From Ricordea florida (taxonomy: Eukaryota; Cnidaria; Anthozoa; Corallimorpharia; Ricordeidae): 64,000 nucleotides of DNA. The stretch spans positions 13,888,236 to 13,952,235 of the forward strand of contig OX453282.1 of assembly GCA_949710005.1 (NCBI GenBank), in the 5' to 3' direction. The translations under genes were made by a program, and so were the position numbers. Below the pieces are notes generated by a model. The model made no database searches. It saw only the letters and a list, made by a program, of their open reading frames with translations, and was not told the origin of the DNA. The first letter of the stretch is position 1. Every line of letters starts with the position of its first letter. Positions 1 through 12,125 of the stretch are shown here, piece by piece.

Positions 1-2153
1 TAAACTAATTAGGGAAATATATAGTCTTATCAGGTAAATAGTTAGTGTAATCAGGTGTATAAGTGGGCAGATAAGACAAACCCATCAGGCAATAAGGAAA
101 ATAGATAGGCAAATTAGGCAGACATCATCTAATTAGATAAATACATCATATAATTAGAAAAATTTATAGTCTAATCAGGTAAATAGTTGTCACAATCATG
201 TACAAATAGATTAATTAGGCAAATACATAGACTATTTAGATAACAGAATAAACTAGTTAGATAAATAAATAATCTAATCAGGTAAAAGAACAGGCCAAAA
301 AGTTAAGCCCAAGAGCCAAATAATTAAATAGGCTAATCCGGTAAATACATAGACAAATAAATTAAGCATATATGCTTATTAAGTACATACACGAATTAAT
401 CAAGTAAAGTAATTAGGCAATCAGGTAAATAGACAAGCCAATTACCAAATTCATAAGCTAATCAGATAAATAGAAATACTAATTAGGAAAATATATAGGC
501 TAATCAGGGAAATAGATAGCCTAATCAGACATATAAATAGGCTAGTTAGGTAAACCTAACAGGCATTTAGGTAAATATATAGGCTAATTTGGAAAAGACA
601 GGCTAATTAGATAAAACGATAAACTAATGAGACTCATTAGGCAATTAGGTAAATAGATAGGCTAATTAGGACACTACATTGGCTAATTAGATAACTCTAC
701 AAACTAATTAGGGAAATGTATAGGTTAATCAGGTAATTAGTTATTGTCCAATCGGGTAAAAGAATAGGTTAATTAATAGGTTAATAAGATAAATGGATTA
801 ACTAATTAGTTAAATATATAGGCTAAGCAGGTAAATAGACTAATTTAGCAAATAAATAAGCTAATTAGACAAATAGATAAGCTTATTAGAAAGTTAAGCT
901 TATCATGTTTATAAATGGTCTGGTTAGGAAAACTCATAAGGCAATCAGGAAATAGAAAGGCTAATTAGGCAAAAACATACGCTAATTAGATAAATAGATA
1001 TACTATTTAGGGAAATATATAGGCTAGTCAGATAGATAGATAGGCTAGCCAGTTATGTAAGTAGGCTAATTAGGCAAAGAAATAGGCTAATTAGATAAAT
1101 AGATAAACTAATTAAACTGTGTATTCATTTGGCTGTTGGGCTTATTGCCTGATTACTTTACCTAATTAATCTGTAGATGTACCTGATAAGCATATATGCA
1201 TATATTTATGGCCGATTAGACTATAAATTTTCCTTATTAGTTCATCTGTTTATCTAATTAGCCTATGTCTTTGCCTAAATAGCCTATAGATTTACCTGAT
1301 TACCTTAGCAGTCTATCTGACTAGCCATTTATATACCTGATTACTCTAACTATTTCCCTAATTAGTTTACCCATTTACTTGATTAGCCTATATTCTTACC
1401 TAATTACTTTATCTATTTATATTAATAGCCTATGTATTTGCCTACTTGGCCTATCTATTTACCTTATTGAATGAAAACTCTACCTTTTTAATCTATGTAT
1501 GTGCTAGATTAGGATATATGCTTATTTTATTTGTCTATGTATTTACCGGATTAGCCTATGTATCCATTTATTAGACTGTTAGACTTGCCTGATTGGCCTA
1601 CTTATATACCTATTTAGCCTAACTATTCAGTTTATTAAACTACATACTTTTGTAATCAGATTATCGCTTTACCTAATCAGCCTATTTCTTTCCCTAATTA
1701 GCCTATCTAGTTACTTGATAACCTCATGGGTTTACCTGATTCGCCGGATTAGCCTTTGTATTTATTTATTTGGCCTATGGGCCTAGCTGATTGGCCCTAT
1801 TTATATACCTGCATAACTCATCCTTTTACCTGATTAGATTATATAATTATCTAATTTTTTATCTTTTTATCTAATTAGCCTATGCATTTGCCTAATTAAC
1901 CTATTTTTTAAGCCGTTTGGATCACTTATATATCTAACTAGCCTAACTTATTTACCTAATCAAACTTTATATTTTCTTAATTATTTCATCTTATTATGTA
2001 ATCAGCCTATGTAGGGTCTTAATTAGGCTAATTACTTACCTAATTGCCTGATGATTTTATGTAGTTTGCCCATCTATGTACTTGATTACCATACATGCTT
2101 ATTTCATTAGTTTAATTATTTCTCCCCGATTTGCGTATTTATTTGTCTGATTA
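1..2153. repeat. Satellite A block A1 (AT-rich, 20-22 bp monomers)
   Basis: This block is a degenerate tandem array of 20-22 bp monomers. Up to about 1,110 the plus strand reads as TAATTAGGTAAATAGATAGGC-like units (reverse polarity, R). After module P1 at 1,111-1,155 it reads as GCCTATNTATTTRCCTAATTA-like units (forward polarity, F). Recurrent landmarks are CTAATTAG, ATATATTT and GCCTGATGGG. The order of variant monomers after P1 matches the stretches after P2, P3 and P4, so this is part of a longer higher-order repeat and not random low-complexity DNA. The forward arm runs directly into junction J1. The window edge cuts the left end. I see no gene in it. Confidence 0.95.
1111..1155 (+). repeat. 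Module P1: R-to-F polarity switch in satellite A
   Basis: This is a conserved 45-bp stretch where the A monomers change from reverse to forward polarity. It holds ACTGTGTATTCATTTGGC followed by TGTTGGGCTTATTGCC. The same stretch recurs nearly unchanged at every other R-to-F switch in the window. Confidence 0.85.
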
Positions 2154-2314
2154 GCCTATCTTTTGAACTGATTAGCCTTTATATAGTATATAATACGTCT
2201 AGTAGGTTTGGTAGGCGCAGAAAAGGTTCAGTAGTTAGTGTATGACCCCGCAAAATGTCCTGCAATGTCAAGCATCTGGGCTTAAAAATAACTGTAGTGA
2301 ATTGGACAAACAGA
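2154..2314 (+). repeat. Junction element J1 (A to B boundary)
   Basis: This ~160 bp non-tandem element separates satellite A from the 9-bp satellite B. In order it holds the last A-like monomer, a TATA-like stretch (2,179-2,192), a G/C-richer core (GTAGGCGCAGAAAAG), a hairpin whose arms are GGTTCA (2,225-2,230) and TGACCC (2,243-2,248), and a short tail CTGGGCTTAAAA...GAATTGGACAAACAGAA before the first B unit. Here the left arm has one mismatch (GGTTCA for GGGTCA). Three further copies exist. An ATG at 2,255 opens a frame that runs into B, but the copies differ from one another only at amino-acid-changing sites. Confidence 0.9.
2179..2192 (+). promoter_or_regulatory. TATA-like stretch in J1
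   Basis: The sequence TTATATAGTATATA lies about 120 bp before the first B unit. It would place transcription start inside J and send it rightward into B. All four J copies keep the TATATAGTATATA core. A promoter role is inferred only; an AT-rich neighbourhood yields TATA-like matches easily. Confidence 0.3.
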
Positions 2315-2994
2315 AGTAGCTGCAGTAAGTGTAGTAAGTGTAGTAGCTGTAGTATGTGTGGAAGTGTAGTAAGTGTAGTAGCTGTAGTAAGTGTAGTAAG
2401 TGTAGTAGCTGTAGTACGTGTAATAGCTGTAGTAAGTGTGGTAAGTGTAGTAGCTGTAGTTGCTGTAGTAAGTGTAGTAGCTGTAGTAAGTGTAGTTGCT
2501 GTAGTAAGTGTAGTAAGTTTAATAGGTGTAGTAGCTGTAGTAAGTATACTAGCTGTAGTAACTGTAGTTGCTGTAGTAGCTGTAGTAAGTGAAGTAAGTG
2601 TAGTAAGTGTAGTAAGTGTAGTAGCTGTAGTAATTGTAATACCTGTAGTATCTGTAGTAAGTGTAGGATCTGTACTAAGTGTAGTGGCTGTAGTAGCTGT
2701 AGTAAGTGTAGTAAGTGTGGTACCTGCAGTATCTGTAGTAAGTATAGTAGCTGTAGTAAGTGTAGCATGTGTAGTAAGTGTACTACCTGTAGTAAGTGTA
2801 GTAAGTGTAGTAAGTGTAGTAGCTGTAGTAAGTGTAGTAGTTGTAGTAAGTGAAGTGGATGTAATAGCTGTAGTAAGTGTATTAAGTGTAGTAGCTGTAG
2901 TAAGTGTAGTAGCTGTAGTAGGTGTAGTAAGTGTAGTAGCTCTAGTAAGTGTAGTAAGTGTAATAAGTGTAGTATTTGTAGTAAGTTTAGTATG

Positions 2995-3020
2995 TGCAGT
3001 AGTACAGCTGTTAGAGCTAC
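2995..3020. repeat. Module delta1: plus-to-minus switch in B1
   Basis: This is the first polarity switch after J1, reading GCAGTAGTACAGCTGTTAGAGC. The same module follows J3 and, inverted, J4. In those copies it contains the perfect stem AGCTCT/AGAGCT. Here the stem has one mismatch. Confidence 0.75.
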
Positions 3021-5560
3021 AACACTTACTACACTTACTAGAGCTACTACACTCACTAGACTTACTCCAGCTACTACACTTACTGCAGATAGTACACTAC
3101 TGCACTTACTAAACATACTACAGCTACTACACTTACTAAATTTACTTTACTTACTACAGATACTACAGCTACTACAACGACTACACTTACTAAAGTTACT
3201 AGAGCTACTGCAGAAACTACACTTACTACACTTACTACAGCTACTACAGCTACTACACTTACTAAAGATATTACCCTTACTACAGCTACTACATTACTGC
3301 AGCTACTACACTCACTACAGATACTACACTTACTACAGCCACTACACTTACTGCACCTACTACACCATTTATAGCCACTACACTTACTGCGCCTACAACA
3401 CTTGCTACAGCCACTACACCTACTACACTTACAACTGCTACTACACTTACTACAGCTACTAGACCTACTACAGTTTTTACAGTTACTACAGCTACTCAGT
3501 TACTACAGCTACTACGTCTACTACAGACACTACAGGTACTACAGCTACTACACTTGCTACACATACTACACTTACTACAGCTACCACACCTACTACACTT
3601 ACTACAGCTACTACACTTACTACAGATACTAATGCTACTACACTTACTACAGATACTACACTTACTACAGTCACTACCCTTATTGCCCCTACTACACTAC
3701 TGCGGCTACTACACTTACTGCAGCCAGTACACTTACTACAGCTACTACAGCTACTACAGCTTGTAAACGTACTACACTTACAAGAAATACTACACTTACT
3801 ACAGCTCTTACACCTACTACTGATACTACAGGTACTGTAGATAGTACAGGTACAACAGCTACTCTACTTGCTACACTTACTACACTTAGTACATTTACTA
3901 AACTTACTACACTTACTACAGCTACTACACTTACTACACCTACTACAACTACTAAACCTACTCCAGTTGCTACAGCTATTACGGCTGCTTCAGCTACCTC
4001 ACCTAATAAAGATGTCACAGCTACAAAAGCTGCTACACAACTTCTATACTTAGTACAGCTACTACACTTACTACAGCTTCTACAGGAACTACAGCTTTTA
4101 CACGTAGTACACTTACTACAGCTACTGCAGTTACTACAGCTCATACTCTTACTACAGATACTACAGCTACTACACGTTTGATATTTACTACAGCAACTAC
4201 ACTTCCTACATTTACTACAGCTACTACACTTACTACAGTTACTACCGCTCCTACACTTACTACAGTTACTGCACTTACTAAAACTACCACACTTATTACA
4301 TCTACTACACTTACTAAACTTACTACACTTACTGCACCTACTATACTTGCTACAGCAACTACACTTACTACAGTTACAACAGCAACTTCACTTACTAAAT
4401 CTAATTAACTTATTACAACTACTACAGTTAGTGCACTTACTACAGCTACTACAGATACTACAGCTTTTACAGATACTACAGCTACTAAACGTACTAAAGC
4501 TGCAACACCCACTACACATACTACAATTACTACACTTACTACACCTAGTACAGCTACTACAGCTGCAACACTTACTACACATACTACAGCTACTACACTT
4601 ACTAAATCTCCTATTATCACTACAGCTACTACAGTTACTACAGCCACTACACTTACTACAGCTACTACACCTACTACACTTACTACACTTACTACAGCTA
4701 CTACACTACCTACAGCTACTACTGCTACTACAGATACTACAGGTTCTACAGCTACTACACTTGCTACACTTACTACAGCTACTACACTTACTACACTTAC
4801 TACAACTACTACATCTACTGCAGTTACTACATTTACTACGGCTACTACAGCTACTAGACCTAATACAGATGCTACAGCTACCAAACCTACTACACCTACT
4901 ACACTTAGTGCAGCTACTAGACTTACTACAGCTTCTCCACGTAGTACACTTATCACAGCTACTACAGTTACTACAGCTCTTACACTCACTATAGATACTA
5001 CAGCTACTACACGTCCTACACTTACTACAGCTACTACACTTACTACACTTACTAAAGCTACTACACTTACTACACTTACTACAGCTACTACAGCTTCTAC
5101 ACTTATTACACTTACTACAGTTACTACAGCTACTACACGTTCTACTTTTCCTACAGCTACTATACTTACTAAACTTACTACAGCTACTACACTTATTACA
5201 GATACTACACTTACTAAAGTTACTACACTTACTGCACCTACTGCACTTCCTACAGCTACTACACTTACTACAGCTCTTACACTTACTACTGATACTACAG
5301 CTACTACACGTTGTACACTTACTACAGCTACAATAGCTTCCACACTTACTACACTTATTACAGTTACTACAGCTACTACACTTTCTACTTTTACTACAGC
5401 TACTAAATTTACTACGCTTCCTACACCCACTACACTTACTGCACCTACACTTACTACACCTAATACATTTACTACACTTACTACAGCTACTACATTTACT
5501 AAACTTACTACAACTACTACACCTACTGCAGTTACTACAGCAACTACAGCAACTACAGCT

Positions 5561-5628
5561 ACTACAGTTGAAAAACCCTTACTACACATACTACAGTTAC
5601 TAAACTAAAGTTTAGTAGCTGTAGTAAG
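5561..5628. repeat. Module beta1: minus-to-plus switch in B1
   Basis: This conserved stretch has GTTGAAAAACCCTTACT, then CACATACTACAGTTACT, then an inverted repeat ACTAAACT-AA-AGTTTAGT (5,599-5,616) at the exact point where TACTACA units become TGTAGTA units. Confidence 0.8.
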
Positions 5629-7220
5629 TGTAGTAAGTAAAGTAGCTGTGGTTAGTGTAGTAAGCGGAGTAGCTGTAGTAAGTGTAGTAAGCGTAGTGGC
5701 TGTAGAAGCTGTAGTAAGTGTAGTGGCTTTAGTAAGGGTAGTGGCTGTAGTGATGGTACTAGATGTAGTAAGTGTAGTAGGTGTATTATGTGTAGGAAGT
5801 GTTGCCGCCTAAGTAGGTGTAGTAGGTGTATTAAGTGTAGTAACTGTACTATGTGTAGTAAGTGTTTTAGCTGTAATATCTGAGTAGCTTTAGTATCTGA
5901 AGTAACTGTAGTAAGGGCAGGAAAGTGTAGTTAGTGTAGTTAGTGTAGTAGTTGAAATAAGGTTAGTAGCTGTAGTAAGTGTAATAGCTGTTGTAACTGT
6001 AGTAAGTGTATTGGCTGTAGGAAGTGTAGTAGCTGTAGTAAGTGTAGTAAGTGTAGTAGCTGTAGTAAAGGTAGAACAAGTAGTAGCTTTAGTAGCTGAA
6101 GTAAGTGTAGTAAATGTAGAAGCTGTAGTAACTGTAGTGAGTGTAGTACTTGTAGTAAGTGTAGTAAGTTTTGTAGCTGTAGGATTTGTAGAACGTGTAG
6201 TAGCTTTAGTATCTCTAGTAAGTGTAAGAGCTGTAGTAACTGTAGAAGCTGTAGTAAGTGCAGAAGCTGAACTAAGTGTAGTAGGTGTAGTAGCTTTAGT
6301 AGCTGTAGCAACTGTATTAGGTGTAGTAGCTGTAGTTGCCGTAGTAGCTGTAGTAACTGCAGTAGGTGTAGTAGTTGTAGTAAGTATAGTAGCTGTTGTA
6401 AGTGTAGTAGCTGTAGTAAGTGTAGTAAGTGTAGCAAGTGTAGTAGCTGTAGTACCTGTAGTATCTGTAGTAGGCGTAGAAGCTGTAGCAGGAGTAGTAG
6501 CTGTAGTAACTGTAGTGGCTGTATTAACTGTAGTAGCTTTAGTTATGGAAGTAGATGTAGTAAGTGTAGTAGCTGCAGTATGTGTAGTAAGTGTTGCAGC
6601 TGTAGTAGTTGTAGTAAGTGTACTAAGTGTAGTAACTGTAGTATGTGTAGCAAGTGTTTCAGTTGCAGTAGCTTTAGTAGCTGTAGTATCTGTAACAGCT
6701 GTATTACCTGTAGTAGTCTAGTGGCTGTAGTAGCTCTAGTATGTGCAGTAAGTGTAGTAAGTGTAGTAAGTGTAGTAGTTGTAATTATTGTAGTACCTGT
6801 AGTAAGTGTAGTAGCTGTTGTAACTGTAGTAAGTGTACTGGCTGTAGCAGGTGTAGTACGTGCATTCAGTGTTGTTGTTGTATGAAGTGTAGTAGGCACA
6901 GTAAGTGTAGTGACTGTATTAAGTATAGTATCTGTAGTAAGTGTAGTAGCTGTCGTAAGTGTAGTAAGTGTAGTAGCTGTAGTAAAAAAAATCGTGTAGT
7001 AGCTCTAGGCACTGTAGTAAGTGTAGTAAGAGTACAATCTGCAGTAGCTGTATTAAGTGTAAAACGTGTAGTAGCAGTGGTATCTGTAGTAAGTGTACAA
7101 GCTGCAGTAAGTGTAGTAGCTAAAGTAAGGGTAGTACGTGTGGAAGCTGTAGTAGGTGTAGTAGCTGTAGTAAGTGTACTAGATGTAGTAAGTGTAGTTG
7201 GTGTACTAAGTGTAGTAGGT

Positions 7221-7260
7221 GTAGTAAGTATAGTAGCTGTAGCAGCTTACTACAGCTTCT
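7221..7260. repeat. Module alpha1: plus-to-minus switch in B1
   Basis: AAGTATAGTAGCTGTAGCAG is followed at 7,244 by CTTACTACAGCTTCT. The imperfect palindrome AGCTGTAGCAG/CTTACTACAGCT marks the turn. The TACAGGAACTACAGC-like sequence just after it is shared with other alpha copies. Confidence 0.75.
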
Positions 7261-8130
7261 AAAGGAACTACAGCTTTTACACGTTGTACACTTACTACAG
7301 CAACTACAGTTACTACAGCTCTTACACTAACTACAGATACTAGAGCTACTACACGTTCTACACTTGCTACAGCTACTTCACTTACTTAAATTACTACAGC
7401 TACTACACTTACTACAGTTATTACAGCTGTTACATTTACTACACTTATTACACCTACTACACCTACTACACTTACTACAGCTACTAAACTTACTTCACTT
7501 ATTACAGTTAGTACATATCATACATTTACTACACTTACTACAGCTACTACGGCTTCTACACTTATTACACTTACTACCGTTACTACAGCTACTACACGTT
7601 CTACTTTTGCTACAGCTACTACACTTATGACATTTACTACAGCTACTACACTTAGTACAGATATTACACTTACTACAGTCACTACACTTACTGCACCTAC
7701 TACACTTCCTATAGCCACTACACTTACTTCACCTACTAGACCTGCTACAGCCACTACACTTAGTACAGCCAATACACTTAGTATAGCTACTACACTTACT
7801 ACAGATAGTACACTTACTACAGCTACTACAGCTAGTACAGCTTCTACACGTACTACACTTACTACAGCTACTACACTTACTACAGCTCTCACACTTACTA
7901 CGGATACTACAGCTACTACACGTTCTACACTTACTACACGTACTACAGCTACTACACTTTTAACTTTTACTGCAGCTACTAAACTTACTACTTTTACTAC
8001 AGCTACTAAACTTACTACACTTCCTACACTAACTACACTTACTGCACCTACACTTACTACAGCTACTACATTTACTACACTTACTACAACTACTACACTT
8101 ACTGAAGTTACTACGACTACTACAGCTACT

Positions 8131-8185
8131 ACAGTTGAAAAACCCTTACTACACATACTAGAGTTACTACACTACAGTGTAGTTG
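8131..8185. repeat. Module beta2: minus-to-plus switch in B1
   Basis: GTTGAAAAACCCTTACT leads to a perfect inverted repeat ACTACACT-AC-AGTGTAGT (8,166-8,183) at the polarity turn. Confidence 0.8.
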
Positions 8186-10390
8186 CTCTAGTAAGTGTAG
8201 TAAGTAAAGTAGCTGTGATAAGTGTACTAAGCTCAGTAGCTATAGTAAGTGTAGTAAGCGTAGTGGCTGTAGTAGCTGTAGTAAGTGTAGTGGCTGTAGT
8301 AAGGGTAGTAGCTGTAGTGATGGTAGTAGATGTAGTAAGTGTAGTAGGTGTATTATGTGTAGAAAGTGTTGCCGCTTTAGTAGCTGTAGTAGGTGTAGTA
8401 AGTGTAGTAACTGTAGTATGTGTAGTAAGTGTTGTAGCTGTACTATCTGAGTAGCTGTTGTATCTAAAGTAGCTGTAGTAAGTGCAGTAAGTGTAGTTGT
8501 GTAGTTAGTGTAGTAGTTGAAATAAGATTAGTAGCTGTATTAATTGTGGTAGCTGTTGTAACTGTAGTAAGTGTATTGGCTGTAGCAAGAGTAGTAGGGC
8601 GAGTAAGTGTAGTGACTGTAAAAAGTGTAGTATCTGTAGTAAGTGTAGTACCTGTAGTAAGTGTAGTAAGTTTTATAGCTGTAGAAAGTGTAGAACGTGT
8701 AGTAGCTGTAGTATCTGTAGTAAGTGTAAGAGCTGTAGTAACTGTAGTAGCTATAATAAGTGTACTTCGTGTAGAAGCTGCAGTTCCTGTAGAAGCTGTA
8801 GTAAGTGTAGTAGCTGTACTAAGTGTAGTAGGTGTATTAGCCTTAGTAGCTGTAGCATCTGTATTAGGTGTAGTAGCTGTAGTAGCCGTAGTAGCTGTAG
8901 TAACTGCAGTAGGTGTAGTAGTTGTAGTAAGTATAGTAGCTGTAGTAAGTGTAGTAAGTGTAGTAGCTGTAGTAAGTGTAGTAATTGTAGCAAGTGTAGT
9001 AGCTTTAGTACCTGTAGTATCTGTAGTAGGCTTAGTAGCTGTAGCACGTGTAGTAGCTGTAGTAAGTGTAGTAACTGTAGTAGGTGCAGTAGCTTTGGAA
9101 GTGTAGTGGCTGTAGTAAGTGTAGTAGCTGTAGTTATGGAAGTAGATGTAGTAAGTGTAGTAGCTGTGGTATGTGTAGTAAGTGTAGTAGCTGTAGTAAG
9201 TGTATTAAGTGTAGTAGCTGTAGTAAAGGTAGAACGTGTAGTAGCTTTACTAGCTGTAGTAAGTGTAGTAAATGTAAAAGCTGTAGTAACTGTAGTAAGT
9301 GTAGTACCTGTAGTAAGTGTAGTAAGTTTTGTAGCTGTAGTAAGTGTAGAACGTGTAGTAGCTGTAGTATCTGTAGTAATGTAAGAGCTGTAGTAACTGT
9401 AGTAGCTGTAGTAAGTTTACTTCGTGTAGAAGCTGTAGTTCCTGTAGAGGCTGTAGTAAGTGTAGTAGCTGTACTAAGTGTAGTAGGTGTAGTAGCTTTA
9501 GTAGGTGTAGCATCTGTATTAGGTGTAGTAGCTGTAGTAGCCGTATTAGCTGTAGTAACTGCAGTAGGTGTAGTAGTTGTAGTAAGTATAGTAGCCGTAG
9601 TAAGTGTAGTAAGTGTAGTAGCTGTAGTAAGTGTAGTAACTGTAGAAAGTGTAGTAGCTGTAGTAAGTGTAGTAAGTGTAGCAAGTGTAGTTGCTGTAGT
9701 ACCTGTAGTATCTGTAGTAGGCGTAGAAGCTGTAGCAGGAGTAGTAGCTGTAGTAACTGTAGCGGCTGTATTAACTGTAGTAGCTTTAGTTATGGAAGTA
9801 GATGTAGTAAGTGTAGTAGCTGCAGTATGTGTAGTAAGTGTTGCAGCTGTATTAGCTGTAGTAAGTGTAGTAAGTGTAGTAACTGTAGTATGTGTAGTAA
9901 GTGTTGCAGTTGTAGTAGCTTTAGTAGGTGTAGTATCTGTAGCAGCTGTATTACCTGTAGTAGCTGTAGTGTCTGTAGTAGCTCTAGTAAGTGCAGTAAG
10001 TGTAGTAAGTGTAGTAAGTGTAGTAGTTGTAATAAGTGTAGTCGCTGTAGTAAGTGTAGTAGCTGTTGTAACTGTAGTAAGTGTAGTGGCTGTAGCAGGT
10101 GTAGTAGGTGCAGTCAGTGTTGTTGCTGTACGAAGTGTAGTAGGTACAGTAAGTGTAGTGACTGTAGTAAGTTTTGTAGCTGTAGTAAGTGTAGTAACTG
10201 TACAAGCTGCAGTAGCTGTATTAAGTGTAAAACCTGTAGTAGCAGTGGTATCTGTTGTAATGTAAGAGCTGCGGTAAGTGTAGTAGCTGAAGTAAGGGTA
10301 GTACGTGTGAAAGCTGCAGTAGCTTTAGTACCTGTATTAAATGTACTAGATGTAGTAAGTGTAGTAGCTGTACTAAGTGTATTAGGTGTA

Positions 10391-10440
10391 GTAAGTATAG
10401 TAGCTGTAGCAGCTTACTACAGCTTACTACAGCTTCTACA
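10391..10440. repeat. Module alpha2: plus-to-minus switch in B1
   Basis: AAGTATAGTAGCTGTAGCAG runs into CTTACTACAGC, turning near 10,412. This copy carries an extra CTTACTACAG unit compared with alpha1. Confidence 0.75.
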
Positions 10441-12084
10441 GGAACTACAGCTTTTACACGTTGTACACTTACTACAGCAACTACAGTTACTACAGCTCTT
10501 ACACTAACTACAGATACTAGAGCTCTTACACGTTCTACACTTACTACAGCTACTACACTTACTAATCTTACTACAGCTACTACACTTACTACAGTTATTA
10601 AAGCTCCTACATTTACTAATCTTACAACAGCTTCACAAAAACTACAGCTATTACACGTAGTGCACTTACTACAGCAACTACAGTTACTACGGCTCTTACA
10701 CTACTTACAGATACTAGAGCTACTACACGTTCTACACTTACTACAGCTACTACACTTACTACACTTACTACAGCTACTACACTTACTACAGTTATTACAG
10801 CTCCTACATTTACTACACTTACTACAGCTTCTACACTTACTACAGCTACTACACTTACTACAGTTATTACAGCTCCTACATTTACTACACTTACTACAGC
10901 TACTACACGTTCTACACTTACTACAGCTACTACACTTACTACACTTACTACAGCTACTAAACTTACTACAGTTATTACAGCTTCTACATTTACTACACTT
11001 ACTACAGCTACTACAGCTTCTACACTTACTACAGTTACTACATTTACTACAGCTACTACACGTTCTACTTTCACTACAGCTACTACACTTACTACACTTA
11101 CTACAGCTACTACACTTACTACAGCTAAAACACTTACTACACCTACTACAGCTACTACACTTACTGCAGCTACTACACTTACTACAGCTAGTACACGTAC
11201 TACAACTACTACAGCTACTACATCTTCTAAACGTACTACACTTACTACAGCTGCTACACTTACTACAGCTCTTACAGTTACTTCTGATACTAAACCTACT
11301 ACACGTTCTACACTTACTACAGCTTCAACATGTTCCACACTTACTACAGTAACTACAGCTACTACACGTTCTCCTTTTACTACAGTACTACACTTACTAC
11401 ACTTCCTACAGCTACTACACTTAATACAGATACTACACATACTACAGTCACTACACTAACTGCACATACTACACTTGCTAAAGCCTCTACACTTACTACA
11501 GTTATAACAGCTACTACACTTACTACCACCTCTACACTTATCACAGCTACTACAGCAACTACGCTTACTACACTTACTACAACTATTACACCTACTACAG
11601 TTACTACACTTACTACAGCTACTACACCTACTACAGTTACTACATTTACTGCAGCTACTACACTTACTACAGCTACTACAGCTACTACCCCTAATACAGA
11701 TACTACAGGTACTACAGCTACTGCAGAAACTTCAATTACTACACTTTCTACAGCTACTAAATTTTCTACACTTACTAAGGCTACTAGACGTACAACACTT
11801 ACTACAAATACTACGACTACTGCAGTTACTACAGCTACTATAGCAACTAGAGCTACTACACCTAATACAGCTGCTACAGCTACTATACCTATTACACCTA
11901 CTACACTTACTACAGCTACTACACTCACTACAGCTACTATAGTTACTACAGCCACTACACTTACTACAGCTACTACACCTACTACAGTTACTACACTTAC
12001 TACAGCTACTACACTTACTACAGCTACTATGCCTACTACATATACTACAGGTACCACAGCTACTACACTTGCTACACCTACTAC

Positions 12085-12125
12085 ACTTACTACAACAGCT
12101 GTAATAGCTGTAATATCGGTAGTAG
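12085..12125. repeat. Unclassified minus-to-plus switch in B1
   Basis: TACTACA units end at ACTACAACAGCTG and TGTAATA-type plus units follow. The palindrome CAGCTG (12,096-12,101) lies on the turn. It lacks the GAAAAACCC block of beta modules, so it looks like an independent breakpoint. Confidence 0.6.

Noticed and set aside
1-2153. Telomeric TTAGGG/CCCTAA repeat
   Set aside because: TTAGG and TTAGGG occur only as parts of ~21-bp monomers (AATTAGGGAAATATA). There is no tandem hexamer run.
2255-3112. Cysteine-rich Cys-Ser-Lys protein starting in J1, with similar starts at J2, J3 and J4
   Set aside because: The differences among the four leaders are all amino-acid-changing. The Cys frame is lost by a one-base shift in J1 and J3, and no intron, stop context or signal peptide supports a gene.
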